From: Janthinobacterium sp051380735
GTDB lineage: Bacteria > Pseudomonadota > Gammaproteobacteria > Burkholderiales > Burkholderiaceae_D
Direction of reading: 5' to 3'
DNA length: 64,000 bases
NCBI RefSeq assembly: GCF_051380735.1
Contig: NZ_JBNYXQ010000006.1
Span: forward strand, 186,001 to 250,000
Shown here piece by piece: positions 1 through 7,705 of the stretch (positions within the stretch are counted from its first letter, which is position 1; each line of letters opens with the position of its first letter). The translations under genes were made by a program, and so were the position numbers. The notes beneath the pieces were generated by a model. That model did no database searches. It was not told the origin of the DNA and saw only the letters and a program-made list of their open reading frames with translations.

Positions 1-705
1 ACAGCGTTGTGCCAGCAACTGTTCGGCATGCTGGCGCAGCAAGGGATACAGGCGGGTGTCGGCGTTCGGCACCGGCCAGTCCAGTACCTGCGCGTCCATG
101 GTGGAGGTGTTGGCGTCTGCCTTGAAGCGCGGCAGGCTGCCCAGTACGCGCACATATTCGTCGCGGTGGCTGGCATGGCGCAGCAGGGCCTGGCCGCCGC
201 CATCGTGGGCAAACGCCAGTTCGCCGGGCGGCAGTGGCCTGCCTGCCAGCCAGTCGCCACACACGCGGATGCCTGCAAACACGCTGTCGACCAGGTGCCG
301 GCTTGCTTGCGGGTAGTGGCTGATCCAGCGGTAATGAAAGCAGTCGCCGTCGCGCCGCAGCGACGAGCGGCCCAGATCGTGCGCCAGCACTTCATAGCGC
401 GCCGTCTGTTCCAGCGCCTGGCCGACGCTGGCGCAACTGAGCAGCACCAGGCCATAGGCGCTGTACGTGCCCATGCGCACGCGCTCGCCCACGTGCAGGC
501 CGAAATGCGCGTCGCCAGCCAGCATGGCGCCGGCGTCGAGCAATCGCACATAGGCGGAGGCGGGCAGGGTGGCCGGCAGCGGCGACAGGCTGTTTTCCGG
601 CAGCCCTGCGGCGCTGGCCAGAGTGATGCTGTCGATGCCGTGCGCGCCGGCCGCTTCCAGCAGCGGCTGGACATAGGCTGCGGTGACGCTGTCAGTGCCT
701 GGCAT
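1..705 (-). CDS. AraC-family regulator with arabinose-binding-like N-terminal domain (partial, C-terminus off the window)
   Basis: The reverse strand reads open from an ATG at 705 to the window edge (235 codons). The ATG is the only start after an in-frame TGA at about 724. The product begins MPGTDSVTAAYVQPLLEAAG and has the alpha/beta pattern of the AraC N-terminal ligand-binding domain (PF12625 type): VGERVRMGTYSAYG, ALEQTARYE, HYRWISHYP. The DNA-binding helix-turn-helix expected at the C-terminus lies beyond base 1. The gene is divergent from the decayed oxidase/glpD/kinase block at 798-2655. By analogy with operons of this make-up it was probably the regulator of that block, which is inference. 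No lesion is visible in the part seen. Confidence 0.75.
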   Translation of the reverse strand, partial: MPGTDSVTAAYVQPLLEAAGAHGIDSITLASAAGLPENSLSPLPATLPASAYVRLLDAGAMLAGDAHFGLHVGERVRMGTYSAYGLVLLSCASVGQALEQTARYEVLAHDLGRSSLRRDGDCFHYRWISHYPQASRHLVDSVFAGIRVCGDWLAGRPLPPGELAFAHDGGGQALLRHASHRDEYVRVLGSLPRFKADANTSTMDAQVLDWPVPNADTRLYPLLRQHAEQLLAQRC

Positions 706-797
706 GATGGAACAATGCGATTGTCATGAAAAACCGATACCTCCTGATGGTGGCAGCCTATGCTGGCTGTCAGACAGTATATCTTGGGAGGCAGGCG

Positions 798-1212
798 ATG
801 CGACGCTGGTTCCCGCATCGCGCCTGGCGGACCATCCCTTGATTGATATGTCGCCGGCCTTGCGTTTGCGCCATGTGCTGGGGCAAAGCCTGCCCGACTG
901 GTTCAGGCTGCGTCATGGCCGCATCGGCGCGGTGCCCGATGGCGTGGCCTTTCCCGACAGCGCCGAAGCTGTACGCGCCTTGCTGGCGCACGCACACACA
1001 TACGGCATCATCATTATTGCCCACGGCGGCGGCACCAGCGTGGCGGGCCATTTGACCGTGCCTGGCGGTGACCAGCCGGTGCTGTCGCTCAGTTTGCAAC
1101 GCCTGTGCACACTGCAGGGCCTGGACCGCGAGGCGCCACTGGCCACCTTTGGCGTCGGCGTGTTCGGCCCCGACCTGGAAGCGCAATTGCGCGCGCATGG
1201 CTACACGCTCGG
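798..1212 (+). pseudogene. Remnant of an alkyl-dihydroxyacetonephosphate-synthase-like FAD-binding oxidase
   Basis: An ATG at 798 behind GGGAGG reads MRRW, the usual start of this family, but hits a stop after 14 codons. A second frame then carries the recognisable body: VPASRLADHPLI, LRHVLGQSLPDWF, AVPDGVAFP and the FAD-binding loop HGGGTSVAGHL, ending at about AQLRAHGYTLG. Intact members run to about 530 residues and continue HFPQSFEYST. Here the sequence jumps into glpD-like code near 1212. The start has therefore lost coding sequence plus frame, and roughly three quarters of the protein is missing. Family assignment is by motif recall (FAD_binding_4). Confidence 0.75.
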
Positions 1213-1510
1213 CCTGAATGAAAGCGACGTGATCGCCGCCTTTTCCGGCGCGCGCCCCGTGATCGGCAGCGGCGCACTTGACCCGTCGAAGGAAGGGCGC
1301 GAACATGCACTGCGGCTGGAAGACGGGCGGATTTGCGCAAGCTGCCGATTTTTGCTCTGTTCGCGCCTCTGTCGGGCAGCGCGCAGGCGCTGTGCGATGC
1401 CGCCAGCGGCGGCGAGCTGGCGATGGGGTGGAATGACGCGCGCTGGGAGCAGGAGCAAACGCGCTACCTGGCCCTGTGGCGGAGCCATTACAGCGTGCCA
1501 GGGCAATCAC
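1213..1510 (+). pseudogene. glpD: Remnant of aerobic glycerol-3-phosphate dehydrogenase (GlpD-like), two fragments in different frames
   Basis: The first fragment (about 1213-1325) reads DVIAAFSGARPVIGSG, DPSKEGREHAL and LEDG. It matches the conserved GlpD stretch before the usual TVxGGKLTT motif, which is absent. A second fragment in another frame (about 1333-1505) reads GWNDARWEQEQTRYLALWRS and HYSVP, the GlpD C-terminus. Everything N-terminal, including the FAD Rossmann motif, is missing. The first fragment is fused in frame to the preceding oxidase remnant. Intact GlpD is about 500 residues; fewer than 100 remain. Nonfunctional. Confidence 0.75.
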
Positions 1511-1522
1511 ACAAAGGAGAAC

Positions 1523-1864
1523 ATGATCGAGGAGAACAATATTAATACAATGCTGTTTGGCCTACCCCTGGCTTTGGGTGGCGCCCGCATTACTTACGAC
1601 AGCCTGTCGCAGCTGGACCTGACGCAGCCGGTGGCCGCCATCGTGGATGACCTGGGCGAAGATCTGCTGCAGATTTGCTGTGCCAATGGCGATATCGTCG
1701 ATGTCGGCTGGTATCCGGCCTGGAATGAACGGGGCAGCCTGCACGTGGTGACGGTGCGGAGGCAGGACTGGGAAACACCGGTCTTCAGCGCGAGGCCTGC
1801 GCTGCAGCCGCAAGCGTTGTTGCAGGCGCTGCGCGCTGCGCTGGCTCACGCAGGCTGGCCATGA
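1523..1864 (+). CDS. Hypothetical protein, 113 aa, intact ORF inside a pseudogene block
   Basis: The ATG at 1523 has a strong ribosome-binding site (AAAGGAGA, spacing 5) and the frame runs unbroken to TGA at 1862-1864. That stop overlaps the ATG of the next gene as ATGA, an arrangement typical of translational coupling. The product is acidic, with a motif like GDIVDVGWYPAWNERGSLHV suggesting a compact beta-rich fold. I do not recognise the family. It may have been a co-translated member of the former glpD/kinase operon. The longer frame reading into it from upstream is an accident of the deletions. Confidence 0.6.
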   Translation: MIEENNINTMLFGLPLALGGARITYDSLSQLDLTQPVAAIVDDLGEDLLQICCANGDIVDVGWYPAWNERGSLHVVTVRRQDWETPVFSARPALQPQALLQALRAALAHAGWP

Positions 1865-2655
1865 GCGCCATGCCGCATGCTGGCGCGTATCTGCTGGCCA
1901 TCGACAACGGCACGCAAAGCGTGCGCGCGCTGCTGTTCGACATGCAGGGTAACCTGGCGGCCCAGGCGCAGGTCTTCCTGGAGCCGTATTTTTCCACGCA
2001 TCCCGGCTGAGCCGAACATGACGCCGACGGCTACTGGCAAGCCGTGTGCGAGGCGTGCCAGCAACTGTGGCGCACCAGTTCCATCGAGCGTTCGCAGGTC
2101 GCCGGCGTGGCCGTCACCACCCAGCGCGGCCCGCCCTCACCTGGCTGGACCAGCGCCAGACGCGGCAGGTGCCGCCACTGGCGCCGTGGTGGCGGCGGCG
2201 TTTTGTCTCGCGCGCTTAGATGGCACCATCCGTTACTTTCGCCGCGAGGCCGAGATCAACTGGATCGCGGCGCACCAGCCCGATGTCTGGCGGCGCACGC
2301 ACAAATTCCTGCTTCTGTCGGGCTATTTGAATTACCGCCTGTGTGGCCAGTTCATCGACTCGACCGGCTCCATGGGCTTGATGCTGCAGCCGTACTGGAG
2401 TCCCGGCATCAAGGTGCCGGGGCCGGAAGCGAAGGGTGCCATGATTGGCTTTGGCGATGTGCATACGCGCGCCCATATGTACCGCGCCATCCTGGAAGGC
2501 CTGGCCTACGCGCTGCGCGAAGGCAAGGAGCGCATCGAGAAAAAGAGTGGCGTGCCGATTACCGCATTGCGCGTGGCTGGCGGCGGTTCGCAAAGCGACG
2601 CGGCGATGCAGCTGACAGCCGATATTTTCGGCATGCCTGCTGCCCGCGCCCATAC
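1861..2655 (+). pseudogene. FGGY-family carbohydrate kinase, broken by a nonsense codon, frameshifts and deletions
   Basis: From the ATG at 1861 the frame reads LLAIDNGTQSVRALLFDMQG, the FGGY phosphate-binding start, then FSTHPG followed by TGA (2008-2010), where relatives have Trp (PGW), then AEHDADGYW and VAVTTQRG. After that the matching code changes frame at least twice: TWLDQRQTRQVPP in a second frame, and DGTIRYFRREAEINW to LCGQFIDSTGSMG in a third. An internal deletion joins this to the C-terminal domain (GPEAKGAMIGFG, RAILEGLAYALREG, VAGGGSQSDAAMQ). The end is cut and runs into a TonB receptor. It was probably a glycerol- or xylulose-type kinase; nonfunctional. Confidence 0.85.
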
Positions 2656-4600
2656 GTGAAGGTCATCCTCGACGGCGTGCCGAAGGGATTTGCAAAATAC
2701 CGCCAGGGTTCGATCTTTATCGAACCTGAACTGATCCGGCAGATAGAAGTAAACAAGGGCGCCCATACCAGCTTGTACGGCAATGGCGGCTTTGGCGGCG
2801 TAATTACGGTCGACACCAAGGATGCGAAAGACATGCTTGGAGGCGATGCCAGACTGGGCGCCTTCGTCAAGTATTCACGCCACAGCAACAATGCGGAAGA
2901 CGATGTCACAGTCGCCGCGTATGGCCGCACCGAAGACGGCCGCTTCGACGTGATGGCGTTTTCCACCCAGCGCAAGTCGGACGACCTGCGCAAACCGGAC
3001 GGCAAGCCGTTTCGCTTTTCCGCCATCGATGCGCCATCGAACCTGCTCAAGCTCAATTTACGTTTGACGCCCGAACAGCTGCTGACCCTGACCGCGATGA
3101 AGAGCGGCAGCACCGGTTGGGGTCCGTGCGCGGCCATGGGCGAGGATGTGTCGACGCCGACCGAAGCGGAAATCAGGCGCTACGGCCTGGACGAAGCGTG
3201 GCAGCGCAAGGCGGTTTGCCGCGACCAGGATGATGACACCTATTCCGTCAAATGGCAGTATGCACCGCAAGACAATCCCTGGGTCAGGCTGACGGCCACG
3301 GCCGGCTATTCGCATACCGACCAGCACGACCAGCGCCTGCCTTCGGCCTCGCTCGGCTCCTACCTGGGTTCGCTGGGCAATAAAAGCTGGGCTTCGTATG
3401 TCGACCGTATCGCGGAACTGCGCAATGAAAGCGTGTTTGCCACCGGCGCGGTATCGCACCTGCTGATGACGGGCGTGCAATGGCACAAGAATGTGCGCGA
3501 CACGCTGATGTACTACCCGTCGTTGACGGCGCTGAAAGACCCGGGCTATCACTACGGCTATTTCCAGCCCTACTACATGCCGTCCGGGCGCCAGGAAACG
3601 CGCGGCCTGTATTTGCAGGACGCGATGACGTATGGCGACGTGACCCTGACGGCGGCCCTGCGCCATGACCGCGTGCTGTCCGAAGGCGTGCCGAACGTGG
3701 CCTCGCGTTACAACAGCGCCTTGCCGGCTGCCGGCCATGATTTCAGCGAAAAAACCCATGCAGACTGGTCGCCGCGCCTGGGCCTGTTCTGGAAGGCCAG
3801 CAGCGCGCTGGCGCTGTTCGGTGATGTGAGCCGTACCTGGCGCGCGCCGACCATCGACGAGATGTATTCGAATGAATATTATGTGTCGGCCCGCCTGGGT
3901 TCCAGCACGCCGGGCACCAGCCGCGATTTGGCTGTCGAACGCGTGACGGCCGCGCGCATCGGCGTGATGCTGCACCGCCAGGGATTGTTACAGCAGCGCG
4001 ACGATGCGCAATTGCGTGTGACGGCTTACCGTAACCGGGTCGAAGACAATATCGGCCCGCGCCTGGGGATACTGGTCGAAGGCTATGTGCCGGGCAGCGG
4101 CATGGGCTTGCCGCCGGGCTTGTCTTCTTACCGTAATCTTGCCGGCTTGCGTACCGAGGGCGTCGAGGTGGAGTCGTATTACAACTCGCCGCGTTTGTTC
4201 GCCAGTGCCTCGTTGTCGTCGCAGTTCGGGTCGCGCCGGGGAACTCATCGCGATCCGTGGGGCAAGAATGAACCTGTTTCGACGGTGGCGCCGGACAAGC
4301 TGATGACGGGGTTGGGTTGACGGTTTCCTGGTCTTGGCTCGACGGTGGGATGGCAGGGCAGGTTTGTCGCCAGGCAGGATAGAGTATTGTCGGTGGGTAA
4401 TGTTTACCGGTTGCCACCGTCGAAGGGGTACGCGCTGCACACCTTGTTTGCGTCGTGGAATGGCAGCAACGGGATGTGGCGGGGGACGGAAGTGCGGCTT
4501 ACCGTTGATAATGTCTTGAACCGTTCACATGTCCTACTTGAGCGAAGCAGTGACGGGGGGGGCACGTAATGCCAAGCTGAGCGTGTCCCGCAAGTTCTGA
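2656..4600 (+). pseudogene. TonB-dependent outer-membrane receptor, 5'-truncated and frameshifted near the 3' end
   Basis: Signal peptide, TonB box and first half of the plug are missing. The frame enters at VKVILDGVPKGF and continues through plug code (IEVNKGAHTSLYGNGGFGGV) and most of a beta barrel. The reading frame stops at 4318-4320 (MTGLG then stop). The barrel resumes in a second frame (GWQGRF, RLPPSKGYALHTLF, NVLNRSHV) and then a third, ending AKLSVSRKF at 4600, the classic terminal Phe. At least two indels plus the 5' loss make it a pseudogene. Wording resembles haem/haemoglobin-type receptors, but the substrate cannot be fixed. Confidence 0.85.
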
Positions 4601-4642
4601 TACGCGGTGAACAAAAGCGTGCCACCGGGAGCCCTGGTTTTG

Positions 4643-6001
4643 TCAGCGCAGCACCAGCGCCTTGACGGTCTCCCACGCCGTACTGCCCGATCTGGTGGCA
4701 CGCACCCGGTTGCGGCCTTCTTCCTTGGCCACATACAGTGCGCGGTCTGCGGCGACAAACAGGGTTTCGCGGGTGTCGAGTTGATGAGGGCGGATGGTGG
4801 CGACGCCGATGCTGACGGTGATCCAGGCCGAGGTAGGTGATTGCGGGTGGGGCAGGTGCAGCCCTTCGATGTGGGCGCGGATGGTTTCGGCCAGGTCCAT
4901 TGCGTTTTCAGCTTCGGTTTCCGAAAAAAGTACCACGAATTCCTCGCCGCCGTAGCGCGCCGCCAGGTCGCCCGCGCGGCAGGCGTGGGAGTCGATCGCT
5001 TGCGCCACTTGCTGCAAGCAGCTGTCGCCGGCCGGGTGGCCCAGGCTGTCGTTGTACAGCTTGAAATGGTCGACGTCGAGCACCACCAGCGACAGCACGC
5101 TGCCGTTGCGTACACTGCGTTGCCATTCTTTTTCCAGGAAGTTGTCAAAATGGCGGCGGTTGGCGATTTTCGTCAGCGGGTCGAGGTAGGCGGCGCGCTG
5201 CAGCGCGTCTTCCGACTGCTTGTGATGGGTGATGTCGTGCAGCAGGCCGATATACAGTGGCTGGCGCAGATACATCGGCGTCAGCGTCAAATCCATGCAC
5301 AGCGTGTGGCCAGCACGGTGGCGGATCGCCACTTCGCGCGTGCCGTGATTATGGGCGGTGTCCGGGTTGGCCGCATGCATGGCGAAATAATCGAGGTATT
5401 CCTGCGTCACCATGGGGCTGAGCAGGTCGGCGATCGACAGGCCCGCCAGTTCGTTTTCGCGGTAGCCCAGGTATTGGTCGCAGGCCGGGTTGGTGTACTG
5501 GATGCGGCCGTCCGCCTCGATGATCAGCAGGCCTTCGGCCATGTGGGTGACGATGGTGCGCAGGCGCTCGGCCTGTTCTTCCTGGGTTTCACTGTTGCTG
5601 CGGATCTGCAGCTGGGCGCGTACGCGAGCGCACACCTCGGCCATGCGCAGCGGCTTGGCAATATAGTCGACGGCCCCAATGTCGAAGCCGGCCACCACGT
5701 CGTCAGTGTCGGTGCTGGCGCTCATGAAGATAATTGGGATGCGTTGCGTGAGGGGATGCTGCTTGAGCTGGTGGCAGGTTTCGAAGCCATCCATGTCGGG
5801 CATCATCACGTCGAGCAGGATCAGGTCGGGTTGGGCGCGCTGGGCAATAGCGAGTGCTCGCTCGCCAGACAGGGCGACGTACACCTGGTAGCCCTGCTCG
5901 CTCATCAGTTTGCGCAGCAGTTCCAAGTTGGCCGGCGCATCATCGACAATCAATATTGCGGCCACGCGCCGTTGTGAACATGCCATGCTGCCTGGACTCA
6001 T
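4643..6001 (-). CDS. Diguanylate cyclase response regulator (REC-PAS-GGDEF), 452 aa
   Basis: Predicted to make cyclic di-GMP from two GTP in response to phosphorylation. The REC domain (about residues 14-130) has acidic pair D20-D21, phospho-acceptor D64 (LLDVMMPDMDG) and KP near residue 118. A PAS domain follows (about 145-265: EADGRIQYTNPACDQYLGY). The GGDEF domain carries an intact active site GGEEF at 351-355, with the inhibitory RxxD site (RAGD, 342-345) nine residues upstream, so product inhibition is expected. No membrane segment is seen, so it is cytosolic. The start at 6001 gives a short N-terminal extension; ATG six codons later is possible. No partner kinase is adjacent. Confidence 0.9.
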   Translation of the reverse strand: MSPGSMACSQRRVAAILIVDDAPANLELLRKLMSEQGYQVYVALSGERALAIAQRAQPDLILLDVMMPDMDGFETCHQLKQHPLTQRIPIIFMSASTDTDDVVAGFDIGAVDYIAKPLRMAEVCARVRAQLQIRSNSETQEEQAERLRTIVTHMAEGLLIIEADGRIQYTNPACDQYLGYRENELAGLSIADLLSPMVTQEYLDYFAMHAANPDTAHNHGTREVAIRHRAGHTLCMDLTLTPMYLRQPLYIGLLHDITHHKQSEDALQRAAYLDPLTKIANRRHFDNFLEKEWQRSVRNGSVLSLVVLDVDHFKLYNDSLGHPAGDSCLQQVAQAIDSHACRAGDLAARYGGEEFVVLFSETEAENAMDLAETIRAHIEGLHLPHPQSPTSAWITVSIGVATIRPHQLDTRETLFVAADRALYVAKEEGRNRVRATRSGSTAWETVKALVLR

Positions 6002-6201
6002 TGCTGCCGGCCTCTATCTGATGGGGAGCACAGGCCAGCAATGCCAAAGTAATCTGACCCGATCTTGAAGTTACACTTTGATACAGATCATACCTCTTCG
6101 GCAATTTGTTTGGTGAAAAATCTAAGCTTTATGTTGTGGAAAGCATTGCAATAATCATATCCCGCCACGTGGACAGCGCGGCGGGAAGGTCGCGACGTGG
6201 C

Positions 6202-7395
6202 TTACAGCTTCGCTGCAATGAGCTTGCCCAGGATGGCGATTCCTTCACGGATACGCTCGGGCGGCACCGTCACAAACGACAGGCGCAGGGTGTTGGTCTC
6301 GGGCGTATTGGCGTAGAAGGGTGCGCCGGGCACGAAGGCCACCTTGTTGGCGATCGCTTCGTCGAGCAGTGCCATCGCATCAATGTGTTTCGGCAAGGTG
6401 ACCCAGATAAACATGCCGCCTTCGGGGCGGGTCCACGTTACGCCGGCCGGGAAGTGCTCTTGCAGCGCGTGCAACATGGCCTGGCACTGGTCGCCATATA
6501 GTGTCCGGATCTTCGGAATATGCTGCTCCAGGAAGCCGTCCCTGATCACTTCATGCACCACCATCTGCGTCAGCTGCGAGGTGTGCAGGTCGGCTGCCTG
6601 CTTGGCCAGTTCCAGGCGGCGCACCAGGGGCGGCGGCGCCACCACATAGCCCAGGCGGATGCCCGGCGTGAGCACTTTCGAGAACGAACCCATGTAGATG
6701 ACGCCGTGCGGGTTCATGTTCAACATTTTCGGATACGGCTCGCCGCTGTAGCTGAGCGCCCCGTACGGATCGTCTTCGATCAGCGGCAGGCCGTGGCGGG
6801 CGCAGGTTTCCACCAGTTCCACGCGGCGCGCCACGGACAGGCTGCGCCCGGTCGGATTCTGGAAGTTCGGCAGCGCATACAGCAAGCGTGCGCCGTCGGC
6901 GACCGGATCGACCGAAGACGGCACCAGGCCTTCGTCATCGGTGTCGACCGACATGAATTGCGGGCGGTACACGGAAAACGCCTGCAGCGCGCCCAGATAA
7001 CTGGGGGTTTCAACCAGCACGCGGCTGCCTTCGTCGATCAGGACCTTGCCCAGCAAGTCCAGTGCCTGTTGCGAGCCTGACGTCATGAGGACCTGTTCCG
7101 GCGCGATGCTGCTGCCGCCGGTGGACAGGGAATCGGCGATCCACTGGCGCAGCGGCAGGTAGCCGTCGGTCGGGCCGTATTGCAGTGCCACCTTGCCGTT
7201 GTTCGACAGCACCTTGTCGAAGGCCACTTTCATTTCATCAACCGGGAAGGTGGCTGGTGAGGGCAGGCCGCCGGCAAACGAAATGATCTCGGGGCGCTGC
7301 GTGATCTTCAGAATCTCGCGGATGAAGGAGCTTTGCAACTGCGCGGCACGTTCGGCAAAACGCCACTGTATCGTATTTGAATTGTCAATTTTCAT
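6202..7395 (-). CDS. PLP-dependent class I/II aminotransferase (2-aminoadipate / LysN-like group), 397 aa
   Basis: Fold-type I aminotransferase without the N-terminal GntR domain. Visible motifs are ISFAGGLPSP, LQYGPTDGYLPLR, MTSGSQQALDL, LPNFQNPTG (Asn and Pro near the cofactor), EDDPYG and SFSKVLTPGIRLGY with the Schiff-base lysine, plus the substrate-carboxylate Arg in NTLRLSF. Length is normal. I chose ATG 7395 (MKIDNSN), which begins at the family's usual position; two upstream ATGs add only an unconserved 10-residue extension. The substrate is not readable from sequence; relatives act on aromatic, branched or 2-aminoadipate substrates. It stands alone between unrelated genes. Confidence 0.85.
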   Translation of the reverse strand: MKIDNSNTIQWRFAERAAQLQSSFIREILKITQRPEIISFAGGLPSPATFPVDEMKVAFDKVLSNNGKVALQYGPTDGYLPLRQWIADSLSTGGSSIAPEQVLMTSGSQQALDLLGKVLIDEGSRVLVETPSYLGALQAFSVYRPQFMSVDTDDEGLVPSSVDPVADGARLLYALPNFQNPTGRSLSVARRVELVETCARHGLPLIEDDPYGALSYSGEPYPKMLNMNPHGVIYMGSFSKVLTPGIRLGYVVAPPPLVRRLELAKQAADLHTSQLTQMVVHEVIRDGFLEQHIPKIRTLYGDQCQAMLHALQEHFPAGVTWTRPEGGMFIWVTLPKHIDAMALLDEAIANKVAFVPGAPFYANTPETNTLRLSFVTVPPERIREGIAILGKLIAAKL

Positions 7396-7705
7396 GCGGG
7401 ATCTCATAAAGAAAGTGCCGTGCAACAGGCGCGGCCTGGGTAAAGACGCTTGTGGCGGCTTGAAAAAAGCGGCACCGGATAAGCGCCGCCCTGAATCGTG
7501 TCAGCAGGCATTGTACGACGGGTCTGCCGTCGTGCCCAGCGCAGCCTTTTCGTACTTGTAATACTGCTCATCGTCGGCGATACCCGGGCCTTTCACGTGG
7601 GAGAAGTCCTACATGAACAGAGCAGGAACGGAGGGCAGAAAAGGCAGCGCCAAGTTAAAATAAAAACACGAAAATTAATAAAATATTACTTCACGGAAGC
7701 GACCC
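7396..7705. other. Intergenic region between divergent genes, no gene seen
   Basis: About 310 bases separate the aminotransferase start from the fusion gene start. The right end (about 7655-7692) is strikingly A+T-rich against the GC-rich surroundings and is the likely promoter zone for the rightward gene. A GGAAG ribosome-binding site sits just before ATG 7706. I see no convincing ORF, RNA or repeat. Confidence 0.5.

Noticed and set aside
683..1864. A single 393-aa protein spanning 683-1864
   Set aside because: It joins oxidase and GlpD fragments, then out-of-frame code, and finally a separate small gene that has its own ribosome-binding site.
2044..4320. A 758-aa TonB receptor starting at 2044
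   Set aside because: The first 200 residues are kinase sequence read out of frame; the receptor part begins near 2656 and is truncated.
4841..5977. 378-codon plus-strand frame opposite the diguanylate cyclase
   Set aside because: The minus strand carries intact REC, PAS and GGDEF motifs; this frame has none.
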